Shown here in pieces: positions 29,257-38,150 of a DNA stretch of 64,000 nt (positions within the stretch are counted from its first letter, which is position 1; every line of letters starts with the position of its first letter). The notes below the pieces were generated by a model that ran no database searches, was not told the origin of the DNA, and saw only the letters and a program-made list of their open reading frames with translations. Origin of the DNA: Pseudazoarcus pumilus (GTDB lineage Bacteria; Pseudomonadota; Gammaproteobacteria; Burkholderiales; Rhodocyclaceae); assembly GCF_002872475.1 (NCBI RefSeq), contig NZ_CP025682.1, forward strand, positions 1,674,001 through 1,738,000. The letters are read 5' to 3'. A program made the translations under genes and the position numbers.

Positions 29257-29946
29257 ATGCGGCATGATCCGTCCATGTCCTGCTGCCTATGGTCGTTGCC
29301 CGTGCTGCTTCGCCGACTTCTGAACACCGCGCTGCTTCTGCTCGTTGCCATTTTCATCACCGGCTGCGAGCAATCGGCACCCGACCGCTTCGACCCCCTG
29401 CCCCCGGACGCCGTGGTGCTGGTCATCGGCGACAGTCTGGTGGACGGCACCGGTGCGCGTCAGGGCGAGGGCTGGCCCGAGCGATTGGCACAGGCGACCG
29501 GCTGGAAGGTGATCAACGCCGGCGCACCGGACGACACCTCGGCCGACGCGCGCCGCCGCCTGCCGGAGCTGCTCGACATGCACGCGCCGCAGGCAGTCAT
29601 CATCGCCGTGGGCGGAAACGACTTCCTGCGCAACCTGCCGGCAGACGACACGCGCGCCAACCTCAATGCGATGGTGCGCCGCGCTCGCAGCGTCACGCAG
29701 CATGTCGCGCTCATGGCGATTCCCGAGAAATCGACCGGGGCAATCCTTCTGGGCAATCTGTCCGACCACGCCCTGTACGCCGAGTTGGCCGAAGAACACA
29801 AGCTCCCGCTGATCCGCGGCGTCGTCTCAGACGTGCTCTCCGATACCCGTCTGCGAGCCGACCGCATCCACGCCAACGCGCGCGGCTACGCGCGCATCGC
29901 GCAAGGTGTCGAAGACGCACTGCGCGCATACGGCTGGACGCCCTGA
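29257..29946 (+). CDS. Lipoprotein SGNH/GDSL hydrolase (TesA-like)
   Basis: A putative esterase of 229 residues. A hydrophobic N-terminus ends in a lipobox (IFITGC, Cys37), so it should be lipid-anchored. SGNH blocks are all present: GDSLVDG (nucleophile Ser), the NAGAPDDTSADA block II Gly, GGNDF (block III Asn) and DRIHANARGY (block V Asp and His). TesA/EstA-type lysophospholipase or thioesterase activity is plausible but not determined. In-frame ATGs at 29257 and 29275 are both possible starts and neither has a clear SD. It converges on the focA-like gene. Confidence 0.88.
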   Translation: MRHDPSMSCCLWSLPVLLRRLLNTALLLLVAIFITGCEQSAPDRFDPLPPDAVVLVIGDSLVDGTGARQGEGWPERLAQATGWKVINAGAPDDTSADARRRLPELLDMHAPQAVIIAVGGNDFLRNLPADDTRANLNAMVRRARSVTQHVALMAIPEKSTGAILLGNLSDHALYAELAEEHKLPLIRGVVSDVLSDTRLRADRIHANARGYARIAQGVEDALRAYGWTP

Positions 29947-30059
29947 GTCGAAGTGGCGAATCCGGCACTGCGCCGGCTGCGATCGGTCAGCCCACGATCG
30001 AAACGCCCGTCGGCCGGGGCGCGATGTCCTTGGCAGACGGTGCGGCTCGTCAAGCCGTC

Positions 30060-30893
30060 CTAGCCGCCGACCGCCTTCTGCCCGCGGATGTAGATCACCC
30101 AGTACACCAGCCCCACCAGCACGCTGCCGCCGACGAGGTTGCCGAGGATCACCGGCACCAGGTTGCCGGCGAAGCCGAAGATGGTGATCGTGGACCAGGT
30201 GTCGGCGACGCCGCCCGAGGCCTGCAGCAGCATGGCCAGCGGGATGAAGTACATGTTGGCGATGCTGTGCTCGAAGCCGGCCGCGACGAAGGCCGAGATC
30301 GGGAAGACGATGGCCACCGCCTTGTCGACGACGCTACGCCCGGCAATCGCCATCCATACCGCCATGCATACCAGCACGTTGCACAGCATGCCGCGGAAGA
30401 AGGCCGTCCAGAACGGCAGTTCGACCTTGGCCGTGGCGATCGCCATCGTGGTCTCCGCCACGCGAGCGCCGTTCATCTGCGCATGCCCGGACAGGAACAC
30501 CAGCAGCGCCAGCCCCGCTGCGCCGACCAGGTTGCCCAGGCACACGACGGTCCAGTTGCGCAGCACCTCGCGCGTGCTGATCTTGCCGTCGGCCCAGGCC
30601 ATCGCCAGCAGGTTGTTGCCGGTAAACAGCTCGGCCCCGGCGACGACCACCAGCAACAGGCCGAGCGAGAACACCACGCCGCCGAGCACCTGCGCAGTGG
30701 CGAAACCCAGTGTCGGGTCCGAGCGCACCAGCGTGAAGTACAGCGCACCCAGGCCGACGAAGGCGCCGGCCAGCATCGCCAGCATCCACATCGTCAGCAA
30801 AGGCAGACGCGCCTTGCCCACGCCGATGGCCTCGACCTTGGCCGCGATCTCGCGCGGCGAGAAGGCGTCCGATCCGAACATTTCCGAAGACAT
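30060..30893 (-). CDS. Formate/nitrite transporter family channel (FocA/NirC type)
   Basis: A 277-residue membrane protein with six hydrophobic segments, of the FNT pentameric channel family. The signature VVAGAELFTGNNLLAMAW is clear, and a second family block lies at FEHSIANMYFIP. Formate, nitrite or hydrosulfide could be the solute; nothing here decides. Start 30893 (MSSEMFGSDAFSP) is preceded by a GGGAG-type SD; an upstream extension to 31061 would overlap the siaA-like start and lacks family similarity. It diverges from the siaA-like gene. Confidence 0.92.
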   Translation of the reverse strand: MSSEMFGSDAFSPREIAAKVEAIGVGKARLPLLTMWMLAMLAGAFVGLGALYFTLVRSDPTLGFATAQVLGGVVFSLGLLLVVVAGAELFTGNNLLAMAWADGKISTREVLRNWTVVCLGNLVGAAGLALLVFLSGHAQMNGARVAETTMAIATAKVELPFWTAFFRGMLCNVLVCMAVWMAIAGRSVVDKAVAIVFPISAFVAAGFEHSIANMYFIPLAMLLQASGGVADTWSTITIFGFAGNLVPVILGNLVGGSVLVGLVYWVIYIRGQKAVGG

Positions 30894-31060
30894 GCCAACG
30901 GCTCCCGACGAAGTGCGAACGCGCATGGTAGCCCGTCGACGCGAACCCGTCATGGCGTCGTCACACTGTTGAAACATCCACCCCCTAGCCTTCGATCCGC
31001 CATCAGAGCGGCTTTCCGCCCTGCAATGACGTATCGCCCAATCCTCAGGAGTCCTCCGCA

Positions 31061-32305
31061 ATGCACAGTACCGTCGCTGCAGTCCTCGCCGCTGCAGCTC
31101 CCGACCGCCCCGTCGTCTACAGCGACACCGCGCGCGACCTGATCATCGAAACGCCGTCGATCGCGCCGGACGTGACCAACCTCGAGGTGTTCCGCGCCTT
31201 CAAGGCCGATCTCGCGCTGGCGAGCCTGCCGGTGGTCGAGGACGGCCGGCCGGTGGGGCTGATCAACCGCCACATCTTCATGGAGGAGTTCGCGCGCCCG
31301 TTCGTGCGCGAGCTCTACCAGAACAAGAGCTGCATCGCCTTCATGGACAAGCATCCGCTGGTGGTCGAGGCCGACACGACGATGCAGGCGCTGTCGTCGA
31401 CCATCCTCGAGTTCGGCGAAAAGGCGCTGTCCGACGGCTTCATCGTCACCGTCGAGGGCCACTTCCGCGGCATGGGCCGGGCGCAGGACGTGCTCGCGGC
31501 GATCTCGCGCATGCAGGAGGAAAAGAGCCGCATCGTGATGGAGTCGATCGACTACGGCCGGGTGATCCAGCGCTCGATCTCGCGCGCCTCGCGCGAGACG
31601 CTGGCCGCCTGCCTGCCCGAGCACTTCCTGTTGTGGGAGCCGCGCGACACGGTCAGCGGCGATCTCTACCACGTGCGCGAGTTCGACGACGGCATCCTCG
31701 TGATTCTGTTCGACTGCACCGGTCACGGCGTGCCCGGCGCCTTCATGACGCTGATCATGAGCGCCTTCATGCAGGGCGCGATCAACGCCGACAGTGCGCG
31801 CGACCCCGGGGGGCTGCTGGCCGACATCCACCGCCGCGTCAAGACGGCGATGAGCCAGCACGAGGGTGACGTCGACGACCACCACGCCGACGACGGCATG
31901 GACGCGGCGGTGTGCTGGATCGAGCATGGGGCGCGCCGCATGACGTTTGCCGGCGCGCACATGTCCGCCTTCGTGCTGGCGCCCACCGACGAGGACTTCG
32001 CGATCATCGACGGCGACCGCGAGGGCGTCGGCTACGCCAGCGTGTCGATGGCGCAACGCTGGACCAACCACTGCATGGAACTGGCACCCGGAACCGCCGT
32101 GTATCTGTTCACCGACGGCATCTTCGACCAGCTCGGCGGCGACAAGCGCATCGCCTTCGGCAAGCGGCGCACGCGCAAGTGTCTGTTGCGCCTGCGCGAC
32201 GCCGACATGAAGATGCAGGCGCGTGCGCTGATGGCCGAACTGCTCGAGTACCAGGGCGAGGAGCCGCGCAAGGACGACGTGTCCGCGCTCGGCTTCCGCT
32301 TCTGA
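31061..32305 (+). CDS. siaA: SiaA-like PP2C phosphatase with N-terminal CBS-like region
   Basis: A predicted serine/threonine phosphatase of 414 residues, first gene of a siaABC-like unit. Residues ~20-150 look like a CBS-domain pair (SLPVVEDGRPVGLINRHIFM; FIVTVEGHFRGMGRAQDV). Residues ~185-414 are a SpoIIE/PP2C domain with metal-binding Asp201 (SGDLYHV), Asp218 (FDCTGHGVPGAFM) and the C-terminal TDGIFDQ and KDDVSALGF. By analogy it would dephosphorylate the SiaC protein. Unlike Pseudomonas SiaA, which is membrane bound with HAMP, no transmembrane helix is seen; the input is presumably a nucleotide or ligand sensed by CBS. An SD (CAGGAG) precedes the start. Confidence 0.88.
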   Translation: MHSTVAAVLAAAAPDRPVVYSDTARDLIIETPSIAPDVTNLEVFRAFKADLALASLPVVEDGRPVGLINRHIFMEEFARPFVRELYQNKSCIAFMDKHPLVVEADTTMQALSSTILEFGEKALSDGFIVTVEGHFRGMGRAQDVLAAISRMQEEKSRIVMESIDYGRVIQRSISRASRETLAACLPEHFLLWEPRDTVSGDLYHVREFDDGILVILFDCTGHGVPGAFMTLIMSAFMQGAINADSARDPGGLLADIHRRVKTAMSQHEGDVDDHHADDGMDAAVCWIEHGARRMTFAGAHMSAFVLAPTDEDFAIIDGDREGVGYASVSMAQRWTNHCMELAPGTAVYLFTDGIFDQLGGDKRIAFGKRRTRKCLLRLRDADMKMQARALMAELLEYQGEEPRKDDVSALGFRF

Positions 32306-32315
32306 GAAGCACGCC

Positions 32316-32864
32316 ATGGAGCCTGTAGAGATCGACCGCTTCCGTGCCGATGCCCGTGACCGACAGGTCCTGCTGCACTACTCGGGCGAGATCACGAGCC
32401 CCGTCGTCGCGACGCTGTCGGACACCGTGCGCGAGCGCCTCGACGATTCCGCGCCCGACCGGCGCGTCGCGCGTCGCGTGTTCTCGGCCTTCGTCGAGAT
32501 GGCGCAGAACGTCCTGCACTACGCGCCGCCCGACCAGGCGGACGGCTTTCCGCACGGGACGCTGACGGTCACGCGCGGGGATGTGCACTTCACCGTGATG
32601 TGCTGCAACCGCGTGCGCAACGACCAGGTCGGGCGCATCCGCGAGCGCGTCGATGCCGTGCGCACGATGACGCTCGACGAGGTCAAGGCCGCCTACCGCG
32701 CCCGCCTGCGCGACGAGACGCCCGACACCGAGGGCATCAGCAAGGGGGCCGGACTGGGCTTCCTGACGCTGGCGCGCGAAGCCAGCGCACCCATCGATTA
32801 CCACATCGTTCCCGTCGCGGGCGAACCGGACGACGCCGAATTCCACCTGCGCGCAATCATCTGA
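32316..32864 (+). CDS. siaB: SiaB family protein kinase
   Basis: A 182-residue protein of the SiaB family, GHKL-fold kinases related to anti-sigma factors, which phosphorylate SiaC. Seen: an N-box-like helix [20 protein letters not shown] with the Asn for Mg-ATP, and a late glycine-containing segment [17 protein letters not shown] that fits the ATP lid/G-box. It starts 10 bases after siaA and is 15 bases before siaC, all in one direction, as in the Pseudomonas siaABCD operon. Confidence 0.9.
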   Translation: MEPVEIDRFRADARDRQVLLHYSGEITSPVVATLSDTVRERLDDSAPDRRVARRVFSAFVEMAQNVLHYAPPDQADGFPHGTLTVTRGDVHFTVMCCNRVRNDQVGRIRERVDAVRTMTLDEVKAAYRARLRDETPDTEGISKGAGLGFLTLAREASAPIDYHIVPVAGEPDDAEFHLRAII

Positions 32865-32879
32865 CCCAGGAGGCCTGTC

Positions 32880-33272
32880 ATGACCGCAATGCACATCCCC
32901 GCCACCAAGGAAACGCCCGAAGTCGTCATCGACCCGGCAACGATGAGCTTTCGCCTCGCCGGCGAGTCCTACCCCGAGAACGCGATGGCCTTCTACGCCC
33001 CGGTGCGCAACCAGCTCGAGTCGCTGCTGTCGCAGCCGGCCGCCAACGACGGCGTCGAGGCACACTTCAACCTGCGCTACTTCAACAGTTCCAGCACCAA
33101 GCTGATCCGTGCGCTGGTCGGCATGCTGCACCGCCGCGCGGCCGATGGCGTGCGCGTCGTCGCGCACTGGTACCACGACCCGGACGACGACATGATGGCC
33201 GAGTTCGGCGAGGACCTGCGCGACGAGTTCGCCGCTCTCGACTTCCGCATGATCCAGGCCGAGGCCCTGTAA
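32880..33272 (+). CDS. siaC: SiaC family biofilm-regulation phosphoprotein (DUF1987)
   Basis: A 130-residue STAS-like protein that, in Pseudomonas aeruginosa, is phosphorylated by SiaB and in the unphosphorylated state activates the cyclase SiaD. The conserved phosphorylation segment is [15 protein letters not shown]; Thr73 corresponds best to the known phospho-threonine, though Ser70-72 are neighbours. AGGAGG seven bases upstream fixes the start at 32880. No siaD follows: the next gene is a flavoprotein. Its client cyclase therefore lies elsewhere or is a different effector. Confidence 0.92.
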   Translation: MTAMHIPATKETPEVVIDPATMSFRLAGESYPENAMAFYAPVRNQLESLLSQPAANDGVEAHFNLRYFNSSSTKLIRALVGMLHRRAADGVRVVAHWYHDPDDDMMAEFGEDLRDEFAALDFRMIQAEAL

Positions 33273-33385
33273 GTCACGGCCTGTCGGATCGCGCGCGGGT
33301 GCACCCTGCGTGCGTCTGCGCCAGATCAAGAGGCGCCGTGTCGCGTGGTGATAGCATGTGCCGCATCGCAATACGGGACACGGTA

Positions 33386-34726
33386 ATGGAATCGTTCGAC
33401 TACGTAGTCATCGGCGGCGGCAGCGGCGGCATCGCCACCGCCCGGCGGGCGGCGGAATACGGCGCGAAGGTGGCGGTGATCGAAGCCGCACGTCTGGGGG
33501 GCACCTGCGTCAATGTGGGCTGTGTACCCAAGAAGGTCATGTGGTACGCCGCGGACATCGCCCACAAGCTCGTCGACGCGCCCGGCTACGGCTTCACGCT
33601 GGAGGCGGCGCGCCACGACTGGAGCGTGCTCAAGCACGCGCGCGACGCCTACATCGCGCGCCTGAACGACATCTACGCGAACATGCTCGTCAAGTCCGGC
33701 GTGACCCTGGTGCGCGGCTTCGCACGCCTTGTCGATGCGCATACCGTCGAAGTCGAAGGTCGGCGCCTCACGGCGCCACACATCACCATCGCCACCGGTG
33801 GCCAGCCGGTGTATCCGGACATTCCCGGCGCGGATCTGGGCATCAGTTCAGACGGATTCTTCGAACTCGAGCGCCGACCCGGGCGCGTCGTGGTCTCCGG
33901 CTCGGGCTACATCGCGGTGGAACTGGCCGGCATGTTCCGGGCGCTGGGCAGCGAGGTGACCCTGCTGGTGCGCGGGCAGCGCTTGCTGCGCGGCTTTGAC
34001 GCGATGCTGGGCGAGGAACTGGCCATGCGCATGGCCGACGACGGCATCGACGTGCGTTTCGGTGCCCTGCCGCAGGCAGTCGAGCGCCGCGACGATGGCA
34101 GCCTGCGCGTGACGTGCACCGAGGGCGGCAGCGTCGAGACCGACTGCGTGCTGTGGGCCATCGGCCGACGTGCCAATACCGATCGCCTGGGGCTGGATGC
34201 GACCGGGGTGATCCGCAACGACGACGGCACGATTGCCGTCGATCCCTGGCAGGACACCAATGTCGACGGCATCCACGCCATCGGCGACATCGCCTCCAGC
34301 GTCGAACTGACGCCGGTGGCGATCGCCGCCGGTCGCAAGCTCGCCGCGCGCCTGTTCGACGGACAGGCCGACGCCAGGCTGGACTATTCGAACATTCCCA
34401 GCGTGGTGTTCAGCCACCCGACCATCGGCAGTGTGGGCCTGTCTGAAGCGGCCGCGCGCGAGGCCTACGATGACGTCAGGGTGTACGCGACACGCTTCAC
34501 GCCGATGTACTACGCGATGACCGAGCACAAACCGAAGACGGCAATGAAGCTGGTGTGCGCGGGTGCCGACGAGCGCGTGGTGGGCGTGCACATCATCGGC
34601 GAGGGCGCCGACGAGATGCTGCAGGGCTTCGCCGTGGCGGTGAAGATGGGTGCGACCAAGCGCGACTTCGACGAGACCGTGGCGATCCACCCGACCAGTT
34701 CCGAAGAACTGGTCACGATGCGCTGA
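33386..34726 (+). CDS. gor: Glutathione-disulfide reductase family flavoprotein
   Basis: An FAD/NAD(P)H disulfide oxidoreductase of 446 residues. It has the FAD-binding GGGSGG (10-15), redox-active [13 protein letters not shown] with Cys41 and Cys46, the nucleotide-binding [11 protein letters not shown], a second FAD segment IHAIGDI, and the C-terminal active-site [12 protein letters not shown]. The GCVPKK and HPTSSEE forms favour glutathione reductase over dihydrolipoamide dehydrogenase. It starts 113 bases after siaC. Its stop codon lies within an 11-base-pair hairpin shared with the convergent lipoprotein gene. Confidence 0.93.
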   Translation: MESFDYVVIGGGSGGIATARRAAEYGAKVAVIEAARLGGTCVNVGCVPKKVMWYAADIAHKLVDAPGYGFTLEAARHDWSVLKHARDAYIARLNDIYANMLVKSGVTLVRGFARLVDAHTVEVEGRRLTAPHITIATGGQPVYPDIPGADLGISSDGFFELERRPGRVVVSGSGYIAVELAGMFRALGSEVTLLVRGQRLLRGFDAMLGEELAMRMADDGIDVRFGALPQAVERRDDGSLRVTCTEGGSVETDCVLWAIGRRANTDRLGLDATGVIRNDDGTIAVDPWQDTNVDGIHAIGDIASSVELTPVAIAAGRKLAARLFDGQADARLDYSNIPSVVFSHPTIGSVGLSEAAAREAYDDVRVYATRFTPMYYAMTEHKPKTAMKLVCAGADERVVGVHIIGEGADEMLQGFAVAVKMGATKRDFDETVAIHPTSSEELVTMR

Positions 34727-34744
34727 GCGACAGCGCTCAGCGCA
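34719..34744. terminator. Hairpin spanning two convergent stop codons
   Basis: TGCGCTGAGCG (34719-34729) and CGCTCAGCGCA (34734-34744) form a perfect 11-base-pair stem with the loop ACAG. It contains the gor stop (34724-34726) and the stop of the minus-strand lipoprotein gene (34737-34739). There is no T tract on either side, so it would be at most a weak or factor-assisted terminator or an mRNA 3'-end stabiliser. Confidence 0.5.
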
Positions 34745-35228
34745 CGGCGTCCTGCTGCATGAAATTGAGCTCGCCGTCTTCGAGCAGGCGTAGCGGAGCG
34801 AGCATGCCCTCGACGTCCAGGCGGGCATTGAGTGCGTAGTTCAAGGCCTCGCGTCCGGGAGCGTTCACCAGCTCATTGAACAGGCGCACACTGCTGACCA
34901 GATCGATCGGCGATTGCAGTTCGATCTCGCTCTCGGCATAGGGCGGCACCTCGGCGATGCGCGAGGTCACGCCGGTCAGCATGCGATGACCTTCGAGCTC
35001 CACCGTGTAGCTCAGCCCGCGCACCTTGAGCGGTGTGGGGTTCGGGTTGACCAGCCGCAGACCGATCAGAAAGCGCGGAGCACGGCCGTCGGACGGCATC
35101 AGGCCGAACGAGGTCAGCGACACTGTGGGCTGTTCGAAGGCGGGTTCCCCGCGGCTCGAACAACCCGCGACGATTACGCCCACGGACAGGATCAGCACGG
35201 CCAGGACGAGGCGTCGGACGACGGACAT
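34737..35228 (-). CDS. LEA type 2 family lipoprotein
   Basis: A 163-residue protein with signal peptide and lipobox (VIVAGC, Cys23) followed by a WHy/LEA2 beta-sandwich: VSLTSFGLMP, FLIGLRLVNPNPTPLKVRGLSYTVELEGHRMLTGV. LEA2 lipoproteins are widespread in proteobacteria and are thought to be stress-related, without a known biochemical activity. The 'NPNPTPLKV' block is the most conserved part of the family. It converges on gor and diverges from the methyltransferase gene. Confidence 0.88.
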   Translation of the reverse strand: MSVVRRLVLAVLILSVGVIVAGCSSRGEPAFEQPTVSLTSFGLMPSDGRAPRFLIGLRLVNPNPTPLKVRGLSYTVELEGHRMLTGVTSRIAEVPPYAESEIELQSPIDLVSSVRLFNELVNAPGREALNYALNARLDVEGMLAPLRLLEDGELNFMQQDAVR

Positions 35229-35438
35229 GGAAGGGATTCTCCGGACGGGTTTTCAACGGGCGGCGTAACTGTGCGCGATCGGCTGCCGCCGGGCAAGCGT
35301 GCTTACGCCACGTTACGCACACGCCCCGCTTGCGATATTCCACAGAACCGACGCAAAACCCGCGTCGCGCGCGCGGGCAATCTGCTACGCTCACTGCGCA
35401 TCATGCAGCACAACAATAATCAGACCGGAGATGACTCC

Positions 35439-36281
35439 ATGCATGCCAGCGAACCCACCTCGACCACCTGGCGTCTGATCGGCGCCGCATTGCTGTCCAT
35501 CATGCTGACCGCGCCCGCCGCGGCCCAGGAGCCCTCGGGTGAACCGCCGCGCGACGATCAGCCCATCGTTCTCGACGTGCCCTATGTGCCTACACCTCAC
35601 GAGGCGGTCTATCGCATGCTCGAGCTCGTGCAGGTGCAGCCCGACGACTATGTGATCGACCTGGGTTCGGGTGACGGGCGCATCGTCATCGCCGCCGCGC
35701 GTGACTGGGGGGTGAAGCGTGCGCTGGGCATCGACATCGATCCCGTACGTATCGCCGAGGCCAACGCCGCCGCGCAGGAGGCGGGAGTGGCCGATCGCGT
35801 CGCCTTCGAACGCGGCGACCTGTTCGAGAAGGACTTCTCCGACGTCGACGTGCTGACCATGTACCTGCTGCCCTCGATCAATCTGGACCTTCGTCCGATC
35901 ATCCTCGAGAAGCTGCGCCCGGGCACCCGCGTGGCCTCGCACGCCTTCGACATGGGCGACTGGCGCCCGGATGAATGGATTCTGGTGCAGGGCCGTTACG
36001 TCTACAAGTGGGTGGTTCCGGCCCGCATCGAAGGCCGCTGGGAAGTCACTCGCGCCGATGGCCGCAAATTCACCGTCGACATCAGGCAGACCTATCAGCG
36101 CATCGAGGGCATGGCCTTGATCGAGGGCCGGGCGCGTCCGCTGGTATTCGCCGATATCCGCGGCCCCACCCTGCGCTTCAGCCTTGCGAACGAGCACTAC
36201 ACCGGACTCGTCGATGGCGAGCGCATCACCGCCCTGCCGGGCAACAAGGTCGTGACGGCCTGGCATGCCAAACGCATCTGA
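35439..36281 (+). CDS. Methyltransferase-domain protein with a signal peptide
   Basis: A 280-residue protein: an apparent Sec signal (TTWRLIGAALLSIMLTAPAAAQ, cleavage after AAAQ), then a Rossmann methyltransferase domain with VIDLGSGDGRIVIAAA (motif I), ALGIDIDPVRI (motif II) and RGDLFEKDFSDVDVLTMYLLP. This core resembles the FAM173/ATPSCKMT lysine methyltransferases. The C-terminal ~120 residues are strand-rich and unassigned. A periplasmic SAM enzyme would be unusual because SAM is cytosolic; the N-terminus may instead act as an anchor. GGAG ten bases upstream favours the start at 35439 over 35403. It overlaps the next gene by 17 bases. Confidence 0.82.
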   Translation: MHASEPTSTTWRLIGAALLSIMLTAPAAAQEPSGEPPRDDQPIVLDVPYVPTPHEAVYRMLELVQVQPDDYVIDLGSGDGRIVIAAARDWGVKRALGIDIDPVRIAEANAAAQEAGVADRVAFERGDLFEKDFSDVDVLTMYLLPSINLDLRPIILEKLRPGTRVASHAFDMGDWRPDEWILVQGRYVYKWVVPARIEGRWEVTRADGRKFTVDIRQTYQRIEGMALIEGRARPLVFADIRGPTLRFSLANEHYTGLVDGERITALPGNKVVTAWHAKRI

Positions 36282-37644
36282 CGAAGGCGCGAACTGTCCC
36301 ACTGCGGGTCCCAGCCGCGGACTCTCGGTCGTCGACGGCGTGGCCGTGCTGGTCGGTGTGGTCATCGGCATCGGCATCTTCGGCTTTCCACCGCTGGTCG
36401 CACAGTTCAGCGCAAGCCCCACGATCTATATCGGCCTGTGGCTCGCCGGCGGCGCGGTCATGCTGCTCGGCGCGCTGTGCTATGCGGAACTCGGCTCGGC
36501 CTGGCCGCACACCGGCGGTGAGTACCACTTCCTGCGTCGCGCCTGGGGGCCGTTCGTCGCGCTGTTCTTCGCGTGGGCGCGCGGCTCGGTCATCCAGACC
36601 GGCTCGATCGCTGCCGTGGCCTTCATCTACGGCGAATACGCGAGTCAGATCCTGCCATTGGGCGCGTACGGCACGGCCGTGCACGGCGCCTTCGCGGTGA
36701 TCGCACTGACCACGCTAAACATCGTCGGCACGGGCGGCTCCAAGCGCACCCAGATCGTGTTCACGGCGTTCACGGTGGTCGCGCTGCTGGCCATCGTCGC
36801 CGCCGGTGTCGCCGCCGGCGGTGCGGGTGCGCCTGCGGCGGCCGTACCCGCCCCTCTTTCAGGCAACCTCGCCGGGGCGCTGGGCATGGGCATGGTGTTC
36901 GTGCTGCTGACCTACGGCGGCTGGAACGAGGCAGCCTATCTGTCGGGCGAGTTGCGCGAGCCTGCGCGCAACATGCCGCGCGTGCTGCTCATCGGCACTC
37001 TGGTGGTCACGGCCGTGTATCTGCTCGCCAACGCGGCCTATGTGCACATCTTCGGCCTGCAGGGCTTGCGCGAAACGCATGCGGTAGGTGCCGAGCTGAT
37101 GCGCATCGCCTTCGGACCGATGGCCGCTGTCGCGCTCAGCCTGATGGTGTGTGTGGCCGCACTGAGCACGATGAACGCCACGATACTCACCGGCGCGCGC
37201 GTGTACTACGCACTGGGTCACGACCTGCCGCAACTGCGCATGCTCGCCACCTGGAGTGAACGCGGCGAGACGCCGACCCGTGCGCTGGTGGCGCAGGGGG
37301 CGATCACGCTGGCGCTGATCGTCTTCGGCGCGGCCAGCCGCAACGGCATCGAGACCATGGTGGCCTACACCGCGCCGGTGTTCTGGTTGTTCATGTTCCT
37401 CACCGCAATGGCGGTGATCGTGCTGCGCATGCGCGAACCCGACCGTCCGCGCCCCTTCCGCGTGCCACTGTATCCGTTGCCGCCGCTGCTCTTCGCCGCG
37501 GTGTGTCTGGGTCTGCTGTGGTCGAGCGCGCAATACGCCGGGGCCGGCGCATGGCTTGGGCTGGCGGTGCTGGCCGCCGGGCTGCCGCTGGTCGTGCTGC
37601 AGCGTCGTGGCGCGCTGCGCCCGGTCGAACAGTCCGGCCCCTGA
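36265..37644 (+). CDS. APC superfamily amino acid permease
   Basis: A 459-residue membrane protein with about 12 hydrophobic segments. It begins with the APC signature VVDGVAVLVGVVIGIGIFGFP and has the GGEYHFLRRAWGP loop after TM2, which is conserved in APC permeases of the amino acid/polyamine/choline group. TM6 contains TYGGWNEAAYLSGELREPARNMPR, also typical. Substrate not determinable. Its start lies 17 bases inside the upstream methyltransferase gene, so the two may be co-transcribed. Confidence 0.9.
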   Translation: MPNASDEGANCPTAGPSRGLSVVDGVAVLVGVVIGIGIFGFPPLVAQFSASPTIYIGLWLAGGAVMLLGALCYAELGSAWPHTGGEYHFLRRAWGPFVALFFAWARGSVIQTGSIAAVAFIYGEYASQILPLGAYGTAVHGAFAVIALTTLNIVGTGGSKRTQIVFTAFTVVALLAIVAAGVAAGGAGAPAAAVPAPLSGNLAGALGMGMVFVLLTYGGWNEAAYLSGELREPARNMPRVLLIGTLVVTAVYLLANAAYVHIFGLQGLRETHAVGAELMRIAFGPMAAVALSLMVCVAALSTMNATILTGARVYYALGHDLPQLRMLATWSERGETPTRALVAQGAITLALIVFGAASRNGIETMVAYTAPVFWLFMFLTAMAVIVLRMREPDRPRPFRVPLYPLPPLLFAAVCLGLLWSSAQYAGAGAWLGLAVLAAGLPLVVLQRRGALRPVEQSGP

Positions 37645-37736
37645 CCGGCGGATCGGCCGCGCCGGCCCGTTCGGGATTGGCGCGAGCGTCCGGCGCTGAT
37701 AGGCTTGCTCGCCCGTCTTCGAGCCCGAATCCCGCG

Positions 37737-38114
37737 ATGTCCACGAATGCCACGATCGTCGTCTGCCTGTGCGCCGAATGGTGCGGCGTCTGCCGCGACT
37801 ATCGCGCGCCCTTCGACGCCGTCGCCGAGCAGCACCGCGACCATGTCTTCCACTGGGCCGACATCGAGGACGAGGCCGACTGGCCCGACGCGCTGGAAAT
37901 CGAGAGCTTTCCGACGGTGCTGGTACAACGGGGCGACGCCGTGCTGTTCCTCGGTCCGGTTCTGCCCCAGCCCGGCCACCTGACGCGCCTGCTCGAAAGC
38001 CTCGCGACGCTGGACGAAGCCCAGGTGCAGGCGCATGTCGCCGCCACCGAGGAACGACGCCTGTGGCAGCAGGCACGCGAGTTCGGGCGACGCATCGCCG
38101 CAACCCGGGATTGA
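37737..38114 (+). CDS. Thioredoxin-family protein
   Basis: A 125-residue cytosolic thioredoxin-fold protein with the active site CAEWCGVCRDY (Trp-Cys-Gly-Val-Cys in place of the standard WCGPC), and a cis-Pro in ESFPTVLV. The extra C-terminal helix (about 95-125, charged) is longer than in thioredoxin 1. It could act in disulfide reduction or peroxide repair; no partner gene nearby indicates which. It stands alone between the APC permease and a convergent gene. Confidence 0.88.
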   Translation: MSTNATIVVCLCAEWCGVCRDYRAPFDAVAEQHRDHVFHWADIEDEADWPDALEIESFPTVLVQRGDAVLFLGPVLPQPGHLTRLLESLATLDEAQVQAHVAATEERRLWQQAREFGRRIAATRD

Positions 38115-38150
38115 GTCCAGGCGCGGCGCAGATCGGGCGAGCGCCCGGCT

